Part shown: positions 37,382-50,156 of the stretch, in pieces
Layout: each line of letters begins with the position of its first letter
How positions within the stretch are numbered: the first letter of the stretch is position 1
NCBI RefSeq assembly: GCF_032062135.1
Contig: NC_092859.1
Location: 44,961,011-45,025,010 of the forward strand
Origin: Pyxicephalus adspersus
Taxonomy: Eukaryota > Chordata > Amphibia > Anura > Pyxicephalidae
Direction of reading: 5' to 3'
DNA length: 64,000 nt
The notes under the pieces: generated by a model
What the model saw: only the letters and a program-made list of their open reading frames with translations
Told to the model about the DNA's origin: nothing
Database searches by the model: none
Translations under genes and position numbers: made by a program

Positions 37382-38391
37382 TAGTGTTGATGTTCGAATT
37401 CCGATTGTCCCTATATTCGAGCCAAAAAATGGCGTTTCGAATTCGGGCAGACTCAACCTGAAAAGCACGAAATTCGACTTTGCGAATTCGTGCTTAAAAA
37501 TATGTTTAAGAAAAAAAAAGGAGAACTCCAGATAAACTCTTAATGGAATTTTTCAATCATTGTTTCAATCATTGATAAGTACAGCCCAGAGAGCATGGGA
37601 ACTTGCGGTAACAGCTGATAGGAGGCACGTGAGTGCTTTCAATACGCTGTGACTGCAGATAAACTCTCAATGGAGTTTGTCCACTGGGAGTTCATCTGCA
37701 GTTCCACTGCAATCCCAGGACACTAGAGGTTAATTAACCTCTAGTGCCAGGGGATCGTAAACAGGAGGATTCCCAGGATTGCAAGAATGATTGCAGCCCT
37801 GAGAATCCACTGCAATCCCTGGGCACTAGAGGTTAATTAACTTCTAGTGCCTGGGGATCACAAACAGGAAGATTCCCTTGCAGCCCTGGGATCGCAGTGG
37901 AACTGCAGATGAACTTTCACTGCAGTTTCTCCATTGAGAGTTCAGTTCCCACAGGTACCGGGCTGTAGTTATAATTGATAAGTACAGCCCGAGGAGCATG
38001 GGAACTTCCAGGCACAGCTGATAGGAGGCATGCGAGTGCTTTCAATACGCTGTAACTGCAGATAAACTCTCAATGGAGTTTGTCCATTGGGAGTTCATCT
38101 GCAGTTCAGTTCCCAAGGGTCACCGGGCTGATAAGTACAGCCCGATGACAGTGGGAACTATGAGGTCACAGCTGATTAGAGAATGCATGCAAGTGCTTCC
38201 AATTAGCTGTGACTGCAGATGAACTGCTGTACTTTCTGTGTTCTTGGATAGAGATTCTCTATCTAAGAACATTGAGAGTCTCTTTTTAAGAACACATACT
38301 ACAATTACGCTGTTTGAATTTGGCTATTTAATCGAATGGCTACTTAATGGAACACCATTAAAGTCCATAGGGGGGACCTAAACTGCTTTTT
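37382..38391. repeat. Hairpin-rich repeat with internal duplicated units
   Basis: It starts tagtgttgatgttcgaattc, and gaattcg-type words fill the first 120 bp. Three copies of a 100 to 135-bp unit follow, each opening with ctgataagtacagccc or a close variant (about 37573, 37975 and 38127). Two copies of a second unit are centred on a palindrome: 37721-37746 is a perfect 26-bp palindrome with ttaattaa at its centre, and 37824-37849 is near perfect. Two hairpins of 22-bp arms with a 5-base loop lie at 37653-37701 and 38056-38104; another of 14-bp arms lies at 38240-38270. The cactagaggt palindrome arm also occurs inside the hAT-like element at 62966-63485, so this is probably a related non-autonomous element. 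No coding capacity. Confidence 0.7.
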
Positions 38392-41300
38392 AATAATAAA
38401 CCCTATAGGTTGAGGCACAATACTGGGTTTCACCTACAGATGGCAATGCAGCTGAATGCCACAGCTTTTTAACTCTTGGTTTAAATGAAGGAGCAAGAGA
38501 GTGTCTAACAGTGCTTTATTGCTATTTTTATCTATGTCGGGGTTGGCATCAGGCATATCCTCATATACTTATTATTTCACCTAAAACTAAGTTGACCTCC
38601 TTCTATCTAAGATCCTAACCTTAGAATCAAAACCTTCCACTAATATCAGCAACCTGAATAGATAATGACAACCTAAGCCCTATTCAGCTTAGTTCTGTCT
38701 TTTTTACCATTTCATTTAAAATGCAAGTGCCTTGGCAGAAGCAACAAAAGTTTAAATTCTACAAACTGAAGCTTGCTCATTATGTATCTTTTGTAAGCAA
38801 GAACTTCTACTTCTCCTCTGAGCAATTTACGATTTGAGTAATACTGCAGGTCACTGTTTAACAACTGTAGGCACTGAAGAAAGAAGGTATACCACTATTC
38901 ACAAACCACAAACGTAAAGAGAAAGGTCAAAAAGTAGATAACTCTGAAAAGTAAAAGGCAAAATAAAAAATGATCCTACCAGATTTAGAAATTTGTATTT
39001 TTTTGTCAAACAACAGGTATAGTACAGCTCTGCCAATTTGGCCACCAGACTGTGACAGCTTCCATAGCTTAGTGGCCAGATTACCTGAGTCCTATTATAC
39101 CTGTCAACAACTGACAGATGTAGCAAAAAAAGGAGAACTGACTTGGGGTCCCCATACCGAACTGACTTTTGAGTTGGGATCCAAGATTAGAATGGCACTG
39201 ATCTCAGTTGGAATTGACTTGAATTGGAACTATATAACCACCATGACCTTTTGAAGTTGAAGTGAAGCTGTCCACCAGGTCTAGGATCTAAAGCTAACTG
39301 GGATAATGTTTGAATATGAGCAAATATTAGCCTTTTATTAAGTCAATCTAAAAAAGGAGCTAGTATTTTTGCTGTGAAAGAGGAATTTGTTTTAGTTCTC
39401 CTCTAGAAGAGCCTACATGTGCTGTTGGGTACTGAGTATAGTAGGTATACTAATAGGGATAGTAGCACATATTTCCTAGTGTACAAGGTTGGTGTTGTTC
39501 CTAGAAATTGTACATTACTATCTTTTAATACCCAATGCAAAAGATATAATGGCTCAATACTTAAGCAAACAAGTGAATGTAAAAGTAGACTGCACCTATT
39601 ACCCATTATTCAAAATATATTAGATGATCTGGGGTCAAAGGTAGTGTGCTAAAGGCAGAATTTATGTCTGAAAAGTACTGACATGAGGATATTCTTTAAG
39701 TATGTTGCTTATGCCTTGTTCGTTACAGTAGTTGTCCACCATCTCACTCAGAAGATGAGGTTTGTTATGCGTTTGCATTTTCATTTACTGGAAAGATAAT
39801 TATATACCATTTAAGTACACTGTATGGATCTTCAAGTATTTTAATCAAGCATTTCATCTGATGTAAGCTGGATGATATAATTTAGGACATCCATTTTTAT
39901 ATTCTCATTATTCTACCACCACTCTTAAAAAGAGGTTATAGTAGATGTGACATCAACAACAGTATATACTGAATAAAATATTCCATCTGAAAGAAGGAGA
40001 AACAAAGATTTTATAATAGCCTTTTCAGTATCTAAAATAGAAGTTCATGGATATCTTTGTGTTGTAAGCACACATTTCAAATAAAAGAAAAACTTAACTA
40101 AAAACAAAAATAATAATCTTTATGTAAACCCATTAAATTATTTGCAACTGACTTCACCGGCAACTTAGTTGCTGTCATCCTCCTCTTGTGAATGTTACAA
40201 TGTGTTCCCTTCTTTTCTGAAAGATTTTGAAGGCTTTGGGGTTGAAGGTTGCACTTTTGAACAGAAATGCATAAAAACACAGTCTGTATTCAGGTCTTCA
40301 TCTCTCACTGTACAACCCAGATTATACTTCAATAATCAGTAAAGCCAGGTTTTTGTATAGATTTAATTTAATTTAAAAGTATTTTTTATTCACCATAAAT
40401 GATAATAAAATTAATGTGCACCAAATTTCTATGTAAACCTAAAAAATGCCTTGTACAATTAGGAGTGATATTAATTGATGCATACAGCAGAACTGTGGGA
40501 TGGACCAAGCAGGACCACCCAGTACATGCATAGACAAAAATAGGGATGGAGACAAGACCAGTCATCCTGCACAAGGCAAGAAAGCAATTGACCGGACTTT
40601 AATGCAGAAAATCTTTCCATGAAGCCAAAGTTCTGAACAGGATTACTGCACAAATCTGGAAGAAATACACAAAACACACCCATATGTAGAATACACATTT
40701 TACTTAACAAATATTTGCTTATCCTGGAGTTCAGTTTTAAGTCACATAATTCTGGCTGTATACAAAAAGTCCTGTTAATAGATTTGCCAATGGCAACTCA
40801 CATATACAATCACATAAAAATGAAAATTGAAATTACAGTGAAATTACATAAAAATGTAACGTGTTATTTGTGCACTGTACCCTATAATGAGAGGTGTCAC
40901 AAAGTTATACCAACCCTATCACTATTTTTAGGAAACAGAAGGCGAGCTAGGTTTTACCTTTAAAAGGTTATGTCTCTTGTGCAATAAATTAAATATACCT
41001 GTCTGTAACAAATAACTAAATTCATTGCCTTGGCTAATTGCCAGTACCTTCACCCAGCCCTCTTCTAGGGTCAGGATCTTTGACCATCTTGATTGACCAG
41101 GCCAAAATTACATAACTATCTTGCATGCACATGGGAATTCATTCATTCCTGGCAGTCAGCTATTCCATCCAAGTGCAAAGTGTATAGTGTATAGGCAAGA
41201 TTGGATTGCACGCAGGCAGGTAAATTTAGTTTATTGCAATAGAGACACAGCCTGTGCCATCCGCAATAAAGAATCTGCCTGCTCACATTGTTTTCATTGT

Positions 41301-41965
41301 AAAGTTTAGTTTTGCTTTGGTAAGTATTTAGTGCCCAACTTAAAAAAAAGCTATCCAAAATCAAATACTTACAATAAGGAAGAAAAAGGTGTGTGTGTGT
41401 CTATGTATTAAAAATGCTTAATAGTCAAATTTATTAGGAAAAGAACAATTGATTTTGCAGAAAACAATTCTCCTATAAATATTGAGAACTGCTTATTATA
41501 CTACTTTCTACACAATATACACTATAATTTTTGAGTTACACTTACACATCCAAACAGATATAAACAGCTTTGAGTTTTAATAGGCTGTACTTTTTATTAT
41601 GAAAAAGCATATTTGCTTTTTTTGCTATTAAGGAGGGGTTTAACTACAGATCATGGGTTCCCATTGCAAACATTTGAAAAGGCTCTGGGTGCTGAGCCCT
41701 GTCCTATGAGCTCTATATTTAGGCCTATATTTCCTATTCATAGTTATGGACAACACATATGTGGCATCAATTGTTTGTCCTTTGCTACAGAATAGGCACA
41801 GAAGCACCCATGCAAGAGTGGCTACAACAATGCTATATGAGAGCATACAGGGCAATGTAGCCACCCTTTAAATAGAAGGTGAGGGAAGATAACTTTCTTC
41901 ACCAATAACCAGAATTTGTACTTTACTACAAGTAGACAACTCTCTTAAGTAAGGAAAAATGTATT
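38392..41965. other. Unassigned sequence
   Basis: No gene or named element. The piece 41030-41200 has a ccatcttgattgaccaggcc segment loosely resembling 62140-62200 (ccatcttggttagccatgcc), perhaps two old copies of one repeat. Confidence 0.35.
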
Positions 41966-42195
41966 CATTTATTTTTTTTAACAAAAAAAGTTGAAGCCCC
42001 TCCCTTTCTGTTTTTACCACCGAAGCAATAAAGACAGAATAGGGGCGCAGAGCCTCCTGGGACACGCACGCCAAGCATCCCAGGAGGCTTCTTGCTGCTT
42101 CCTCTGTGCATGCCTATTCTTTTTCTGTAATGGAAAAAAATGCCAATCTCACGCACGCACAGTGAGATCAGCACTCCTGTTTCCCCATGAATGAA
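41966..42195. repeat. Probable MITE fragment with a 12-bp hairpin
   Basis: GC content rises sharply. The words agcctcctggga (42051-42062) and tcccaggaggct (42078-42089) form a perfect 12-bp stem around a 15-base loop, and ctcac/gtgag words frame a second smaller stem near 42149-42168. The texture is that of the other MITEs in the window, but the ends could not be defined. Confidence 0.4.
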
Positions 42196-42892
42196 TGAAT
42201 CTGTAACATACATGGTGTAACATCCATGTCAGGAATAGTATAAGTTATCAGTCATCAAACACCACACACACAAACATTCTGTTCTGGCTTTTCAGAATTT
42301 GATTACCAGCAAATTCCCAAATCACTAACAATATTCTAACGTATTACCATAATACCAAAGGCAAGTGCGAAAACTGTGGAAATTCATGGCAAATGCAACT
42401 GATGTAAATATACTTAGACCGACAGGATTATTGTGCTTCTATTGTAAGGACTTTCATCTCTGATAACTTAGGTATTCACTTTAAGGTACTCACTTAGGTA
42501 TTCACTTTATTTATTTCACATGAATGTTTCTAGAGTTGGTACATTCTTCTTTGCATTTCAGTTGCTAAATAAATGAACAAAATATGTAAACTCTAACAAT
42601 GCATGACTTATTTGCAGATATACTGCAATTTAGATGAATGTGTAAAAATAATATTAAAAACAAACGTAACACAGGTAAACATGTAATTTTCATCAGATTT
42701 AATTTGATGTAGGCTTTGTAGTATTTTTGATCTGGATTTCAAGTCTGTGTTCAGTTTTTCTCTAGCACGTCTAGTTTTTGTGATGCAGCTAATTATATAT
42801 TATGTGAAATTCGTTATACATAGCCTTAACATATCACAACATTTAACGACAGTTAGAGACCGCACTAACTGCGATTGATTTCATTTGTCATC
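42196..42892. other. Unassigned sequence upstream of the broken gene
   Basis: AT-rich. No terminal inverted repeat or promoter for the pseudogene could be recognised. A near-duplicated ttaggtattcactt word occurs near 42470-42505. Confidence 0.4.
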
Positions 42893-44472
42893 ATGCCTAG
42901 AAATTGTCTTAATGATCCAGACAGTTTCTGTTACGTGTGTGGTTCATTCACAACAAAAGCACAATGTCACTAAATTACCACAGAACTTAAAAAGGTATAC
43001 AAATTATATTTCAGCTGTCCACATGGTGACCAGGATAAATCTAGGGCTCCACATGTCATCTGTACCAGTTGTTCCAAAGGACTGTCTGACTGGCTACATT
43101 GACGTAAAGCAGCAATGTCATTTGCAATCCCGATGGTGTGGAAAGGACCACGAATCGACTGCTATTTTTGCTGCATCAACAAAAGTGGATTCTCAGGTAA
43201 AACTAACCACAAAATTGTATATCCCAGCCTGGATTCTGCAATTAGGCCTGATTCCCATGATGATTCATTGCCAGTTCCGGTACCCCCACATGATGGACTT
43301 GCTTCTGTAGAAGGTGATGAGGAATGCGCTGGAGTTGCAGCCAGTTACCACCCCTAATCATCTGATCCTGACTACTTGGCTGAAGATGAAGATTCAGAAG
43401 CAGAGACTCTTACACAAGAAGAGCTAAATGATCTCGTTTGTGATTTAAATCTCTCCAAAGACAAAGCAGAACTTTTTGCTTCAAGGCTTAAACAGAAGCA
43501 CGTACTTGCAAAGGGTGTAACATTAACTCACTACAGAAAACCAAATCATAACTTGACAACGTTCTTCACTAGTGATGGCTCACTGTGCTACTGTCATGAT
43601 ATAAATTCACTCTTTAACAGTTTTCACAAGAGCATGTTCTGTCTGAACGGTGTATCTTCATTGATTCCTCTAAAGGAAGCTTGAAAGCAGTCTTACTGCA
43701 AAATGGGAATTCCAAACCAAGTTTACCGATTGCCAACAAGACAACAAGAAGTTACTACTTGAAGCAATTCAGTATAAAACACACCAGTGGAACATCTGTG
43801 GGAATCTAAAGGTCATTGGCATGCTAATGAGAATGCAAGGAGGATTGACAAAATATTGCTGTTTCCCATGACTGTGGGACAGCCGATCTACGGGAGACCA
43901 TTATGTCAAGCGTGATTGGCTACCAAGAGATACCTATAAGCCCGGAACAAACAGTGTCAAGTTTATGTCTCTGGCTGAACTGCAAATATTTCTGCCACCT
44001 CTCCATATCAAGTTAGGCTTGATGAAAAGCCATGTAAAGGCAATTGTTAAATCAAACTCCATGGGTTTTCAGTACCTTGTTTTGCATGATAATGTTTTCG
44101 AAATAATCTCTCTCAGCAGCTGAGCTAGAAGCTTGGGATGCATTCAAGTGCTTGTGTGAAAATTTCTTGGGCAACCATGGGTCTCCTGAATACAAGGAAA
44201 GAGTTTAGAATCCGCTTCATTCATACCAAAAACTGGGTTGTCACATGTCATTAAAAACACATTTCTTGCACTCACATTTAGAATTCTTCCCAGAAAATCT
44301 TGGTATGGTGAGTGACGAACAAGGAGAATGTTTTCACCAGGACATTCAGTTAATGGAGCACCGCTACCAAGGTTTCTGGAATTAAAGTATGATGGCTGAC
44401 TACTGCTGGATGCTGTACCACGATAATCCAGACAAAGAGTACACAAGAAAATCATACTCCAAGCATTTCTGA
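42893..44472 (+). pseudogene. Broken intronless copy of a multicopy animal protein family of unknown function
   Basis: The reconstructed reading starts at ATG 42893 (MPRNCLNDPDSFCYVCG) and ends at TGA 44470-44472 after SYSKHF. Frame 2 runs to about 43640, frame 1 to about 43745, frame 3 to about 44112, then frame 1 to the end. Recognisable blocks in order are: N-terminal Cys pairs (CYVCG; CTSCSKG; DCYFCC) that suggest metal binding; an acidic linker; TQEELNDLVCDLNLSKDKAE with ASRLKQK; FIDSSKGSLKAVLLQNGN; LWDSR; LPPLHIKLGLMK; FLGNHGSPEYKE; and FHQDIQLMEHRYQG with MMADYCW. I recognise these from a large uncharacterised protein repeated in arthropod, cnidarian and fish genomes; the function is unknown to me. 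Six in-frame stops, three frame changes and a loss of about 40 codons before AELEAWDAF make it dead. The absence of introns fits a mobile or retrocopied origin. Confidence 0.8.
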
Positions 44473-45709
44473 AGACACAATGGTACCTGACTGACACTGT
44501 TCAGTGGATCTATACCACAGTGTCCTTTTTTTACTTTACACTGAAGATGAATTAACATTCACTTCAATGGTACAACATAAATGTACATACAATGTTATTA
44601 AAATAGTATTCATAACACAGGAAGTTCTTAAGGAAAAACTGATCTGAAATCTGCTTGAAAAACTGAAATAGAAAAGTTTGCTGTGGTTTCTGATGATTAT
44701 CAAAACAATTTTTTTGTTGACCTGTGTAATTTATATAATGTTACCCATACCTTTAAAGACCCTGGAAGTATGTGTATATCCCCTTACTCCCTGTCCTGGA
44801 AACAACTGTAAAATTGCAAGCCTGGGATACTTGGTTCTTGCATTTAAATACCAAAATATTTAGGGTGACAGCAAGAACTGACCACTATAGAACAGCAATG
44901 GATAAAACAAGAATTGCCCATGAGAATGAATTGATGAGTTTGATGAAAAACTGCTGTCCAAAAAAACATGTTACTTTTTAACAATCTATATTTATCCTGA
45001 GAAAGAAGTTGTGGAATTAATATTTACCAAAAATATATTACCATATGTGCAATTTGGGAAGGAAGTCAAACAGCTCTGTATTGATTAAATGAGATCTTTA
45101 TCTGGGTTATGACTACATAATTACCTTGAAATTACCATCTCCTCTGTGTAGAATTGTGCACATCCTTATGTCTGCATCCTCAAATATTTACAGGACCATT
45201 ACAGCAAAGTATGGCATTACAATTGCCTACCATTTGTTTGATTTCCTCTTTTCTGCAATAAAGATCAGGAGAGGGCCTTTGGTGTGTATGAAATTAAGAA
45301 GTACACCTAGCATGAAATAGCCACTAGGATTTTTATAGATGAATGAATTGTTATCAAAAACAATGGAAGATGAGAAATGCACTTGTCATCTATATTTCAA
45401 TACCAATAAAACCATTGAGACTTTTTTAGTAAAATAAAGGTGTGTGCTATTTTTTTTTTTAATGTGATATTTCTGTAGACAAAATGATTGCTTATCAGTT
45501 GCAGAAAATGATCAGCATGCAGTCAGTAATAAGTATATATGATGTGCATGTTTATTTTTTTTCAAGACCGCCTTCTTTTATTACAAGCAATGTATATACT
45601 TACGTATAAAGTGACCATAATATACAACAAACCCTCTTTTTACAGGATAAATGATTTACTTATATGGTGTTTATGATGGGTCCCTTGCTCTTAAATGATC
45701 TTTTGTGCA
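44473..45709. other. Unassigned sequence downstream of the broken gene
   Basis: No inverted partner of the upstream flank and no poly-A tail directly after the stop were found. Short chance open frames only. Confidence 0.4.
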
Positions 45710-45868
45710 TTATTATTATATTAATATTATTATTATACAGGATTTACACAGTGCCAACTTATTATGCAGTGATGTACATTAAATAGGGTTGCAAATAACA
45801 GACAGGTACGGACAGTAACACAGGTGGAGGAGAGGGCCCTCCCCAGAAGAGCTTACAATCTGGGAGAT
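45710..45868 (-). mobile_element. L2-type LINE 3' tail
   Basis: The plus strand reads an att-rich tip, tacaggatttacacagtgcc, aatagggttgcaaataacag and gagcttacaatctgggag. It is a 5'-truncated insertion of the same family as 34211-34433 and 59598-61036. Confidence 0.85.
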
Positions 45869-46019
45869 TGCATTACTGTTGGACATTAGTAGATGGCGCT
45901 GTGTGCTCATGTAAAATGTGAAAAAACATGCGGTTGGAGAAAAAAAAAAAAACATGAGATTGATAAACATGCGTGAAATTATGACTAAATTATATTTTAT
46001 CCACATTCTAAATACCTAC

Positions 46020-46325
46020 TGATTCATTCTAGTTTGAAAATCTGGAGACCGGAGGAAGTGGGCAGTCTATCTGCCAGCAAGCGGATTGACTGCACACATT
46101 CTCTGCTCCTCAGATTTTAGGAAGTTTCATTGGTTAAACAAATATTTATTCCCCGCCCGTATAAACCTCAATGAAGAGGGGCTAATTACCCTCTGAAATG
46201 TGCTGGCTTTTGTATTTTGTGGTGTTTCATGTGGCAAACAAAGACAACTACTGGAATTAAGCAAGAGTGTCTCTTCCATCAAACAATTCTTCTTAGATTT
46301 GTGCTGCACCCCTAGTGGTGGACCA
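46020..46325 (+). repeat. Dispersed repeat with the gaagaggggc...ctgaaatg core
   Basis: The core at 46172-46206 (tgaagaggggctaattaccc then tctgaaatgtgctgg) follows the same plan as the cores at 21522, 30564 and 56874. Flanking gcaccaccc-type words (cacccctagtggtgg near 46308) add a small palindrome. The true limits are uncertain. Confidence 0.4.
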
Positions 46326-49300
46326 CTGAATAGAGAGCCATCTCTAAATATTTGACTTTCTGGGGTCTGTCTTTATACTACGTTCAGGATTTAAAGCCTG
46401 ACAGAGGCTAAGCTTTGCCTTAGTTCTGCAATGGGCTGTGGTCATTTATGTTTTCATTATCCTAACTGCAACAATCAGCCTGCCCTGAGCTTGAGTAAAA
46501 GATTCACTTAAAAAGGTGGCATGGTCATTCATTCTGCCTTTTTTTTATTTTTCCTATGCTCTGCTCTTCTTTTCTCCCATTGACATACACAATGCTGACA
46601 TCTGGTTCTAAGAAATTAAAACTGACAGCCTGGGTGCGTTATGTGTCAGTCCAGTGGTAGAACAATTATCTTTTTTTCCATGTTCTTTCGGCATCAATCA
46701 CGAAGTGTGTATGAAGTTGCTGTCCTGCCTGGCAGGATTAAGAAAGAATCTCACCCAAAGTATTTTCTGTAACAATCCTTCAGTTGCAAAACAGCAGCTG
46801 AACTGATTAGCTAAATAAACAGCTGGTATCTGTATCAGGCTATGTCCCACATCCAGAGCATGAGCCCTGGAGGGGTTGGCACGGCCGAGAACAAAAAATC
46901 GTACAGTTAAGAATAGTTAAACTAAGGAATATTTGAACCTAAAATGGACACGCGTACGCCATAATAATTTTATTTATTTATACATAAATTTTCTTAATGT
47001 ATATAAAATTGTATTGCCATTTAATTACTCCATATACTGGAACATAACCATATTAAAAGAAAGGCAGGCCTGGAATGGGCGAACAAGGGAGTGTAGTTGA
47101 AGGTCTGTGTGACTGCCCATACAGAGATCGGACAAGAAAGGGTTATTAAGTTGTTTTGGGGTGAGCAGGTGGTCACTTTAGGAATTTGGTAAGCAGGCAG
47201 AAGTGAGAGAGGGGTCAGGTCATTAATTTTACAAGGTGCAGGAGAAAGCTTTCTACCCTCCCGTCCCATTTTGTGAGAATTAGGGTAAGGTGGTGTTGGC
47301 ATGGGGGTAAGGTTGGGACAGTTGAGGTCCTGTGTGTTTTATTGGCAAAAACTGTAGAGGGGTTGGAGACCCATCTTGGGTGTGGAATATCAGAATAGGT
47401 GAAAAAGTGGTAGATGGAGTATACACATATGGTATTAGTCTGTCTTTACAAGTTTTATCCTTCCCGAGGAGAATTGGCTGCTGGGAGCAATACTATCAGA
47501 CTACCAGTGGCAACTGGGGACCTCGAGGACTGGCAACCTGGGAAGATTTAAGTTGGGTAGTAAGCTGGAATGATTAATGCAATGTTAGTTTGTTAGGTTA
47601 TTTGTTGATATTTATTGTTTTTTCAATAATATAGTATGTTTGTTGGTATGGTAATGTTTGATATTGTTATATCAAAGTTCCATTTAATATTTAGTGTTTA
47701 ATGAAAGGCCTGCGGGCCATTTAACCACAGATTATGGTGTGTTTATTGAATAAAAGAAGGTGGGTTAAAAGAGGTTTTGGGTGGAAAGAAGAGGTCTTCT
47801 AAACTCTGTTTATGCAGTCAGTTAGGAAAATATGTACATAGTATCTACAATAATTGTTAAGAATTTTGTTAGCAAGAGACTTGTTGGCAGTAGCAGCTAG
47901 AAACTATGGCTGCAGACAATAATAGCAAATGGGTCCCTAGAGTATAATTCATCATTTTATATCTTGTTCATGCTTCATTTATTGGACAATATACAGTAAA
48001 TGTTAGATTATGGTAGTTTTGACACATTTTTACTGTATAATATTGTTGCCCTTTAATTTAATGTATATTTGCAGGTCTATGTGCCCTTTAAGCCTTTAGC
48101 ACCTGAAAAGCTGCATCAAATTCAATATGACAGCATTTATTTTTTTTAGACACGGTTTTCAATGTACATTAGGCTAATTTATCTTTGATATAAATGTAGA
48201 TTTGCAGATACCTAGTATAGATGTGAAGATGGTTTGGAAATCTTTACATCAGCAGGAAAAACAAGGATCTTTGGAGCTTGCGATTTCTCCTGGACATGCA
48301 TAAAAGTCTCCTGTGCAGTTTCAGCTACTTCAAAGGCCAGCTGTGCCAATTATATTTTCTGCTGTCCCTTTCACTATACTCACCTGTGGTATAGTGACAT
48401 AATTCTGAAGTAAATGTTTCTTGGTGTAATTTAAAACACAATAGAGGCCTCTCTAAATTCAGCCCAGCAAGCTTGGCCTTATTAAATGTTCACATTGAAA
48501 TTCAGGCCACAGCCGAAAAAGAGGCTCCCCTGCTGCAGGATGGCACAATATTTAAATGCAGGTCGAACTGTTTGAATTTATTTGAGGGAGAAGAGAGTGT
48601 CATGCACTATCCCTGAGTATTTGAAGCTGAAAATTCAATTGTGTTCTTTTTTGTTTTTTGACCATCTAAATAATTGTTTTCAGAGGACTATTTGGAAGAA
48701 ATACTGAACTAGAATTTTATATTTTAAAGCTGGTTCATCACATAAGGCCTAGACTGGAATGAATCACCCCTGGGCCCTTGTGGTTATGGTTTCTTGACTT
48801 TTGGAAGCATGAACAAGTGTTTTTGGCCATGTTTTCATATTACATTTATTCTGTTGACTTAATGTTTGGATCTTCACCCACAAGGCATGGTCCCACACTC
48901 CCAATCTATTTTTCCCCTTTTCCTATCCAATATTGTCAAAGCTTTATTGCTGGTGTATACTTTACCTGCAACCACAATGATATCCAATTATAACTTTAGT
49001 GGGATGTGGTTAGCCAGATGACCTCTAGATTTGATGGTTGGGACAGGCATTTCCATGTTCTCACACTGGATGTTCATAGCTTTTTTTGTGACTTGACACT
49101 TGCTGTCTTTAGAAAAATATGTTGTTACGGTTTACTTGGTTCAAATTGGTGCTTCTGTTTTTTTTTTAATATACCAGAAGGTAGCAGATTAGCCATTTTA
49201 TGCTTCTATGCTTCTGACGTCTTATATGTGCTTTTGATTTGTGAAGGACCTTATCCACTTCCTTGGAGAGATGAAGAAGTTAAAGGGATCTGTTCTGTAG

Positions 49301-50035
49301 TCCTAACACATTCCTAGGATGACAATGTTACTCCATAATAGAGACAGTACAGTGAGTGAGTATTGATACCCTAGGAAAAAAAAGTTTGTTACAAGTAGGA
49401 TCACAAGTATAAAAACAATATCTAAGAACAGAAATACATATTGATCTTGCCAGAAATACATTATCCTGGTCACATCTTGTGAGCTGGACTGAAAATGTTA
49501 TCTTTCCTTTGTAAACTAGTAATCTTCCCACCCTAAGGTAATGAAGATGAAAAAAGGCAGACATGTTTGTTCTTCAACTTAGTGGCAACCATGGTTTTCC
49601 CATGAAAAAAAATGACTGGAAAAAGAAGACTAATGCAGCCATCACATCTAAGGATGGATTGGCTGAAATATATTATATTTTTATTTTAGGGTATACACTT
49701 GTATTGTAATTTGTTTACAAATTAGCTTATGGCATAGTAAGGTTGTAAGCTGGAAGCCAATTAATCAAATATTTGACCTTGTTGCCTTTATTATGTGGGC
49801 AAAACAAAAATGAAAAGATTTTCAGTCATTCTGTATGTGTGACTATATATATTTCTTGTTTTTTGGTCCTTTATCCAGCCCTTGGTCATATTGGTCTTTG
49901 TTCTTGTTTTGCTCTGTGTACTTACTTCCGTGTTTTGTTCATTTTGATATTGCTTACTATACTTAACAGTGTTTTTCCAATTTTATTCTCAAACCATGCC
50001 CCACATTTGTTTTACACTTTTTTTATGTGATTCAT
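46326..50035. other. Unassigned sequence, with a strand-biased block at 47060-47770
   Basis: No gene recognised. From 47060 to 47560 the plus strand is unusually G-rich (many gggt, ggag and aggt words). The block ends near 47750 with attgaataaaagaag, which contains a polyadenylation-type AATAAA. This could be part of an old retroelement, but no protein motif can be read. Confidence 0.35.
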
Positions 50036-50156
50036 CGTTTTTGTTTTGTTTGGTTTTTTTTTGTATCCCCAATGTATTTTATTTTTTGTTGTTTTTGTTC
50101 CTTTTTTCTATCTTTTTTGTTCCTTTTTTCTCTCTTTTTTAATGTTTTGTTTCTCT
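50036..50156. repeat. T-rich low-complexity tract
   Basis: About 120 bases dominated by T runs broken by single G or C, including a duplicated tttgttccttttttct word. Confidence 0.85.

Noticed and set aside
38899..39254. Open frames on both strands sharing similar words
   Set aside because: The similarity reflects a weak local inverted arrangement; neither translation has a domain.
49006..49317. 103-codon plus-strand frame
   Set aside because: Cys/Phe-rich translation crossing a poly-T run; no family resemblance and no splice or promoter context.
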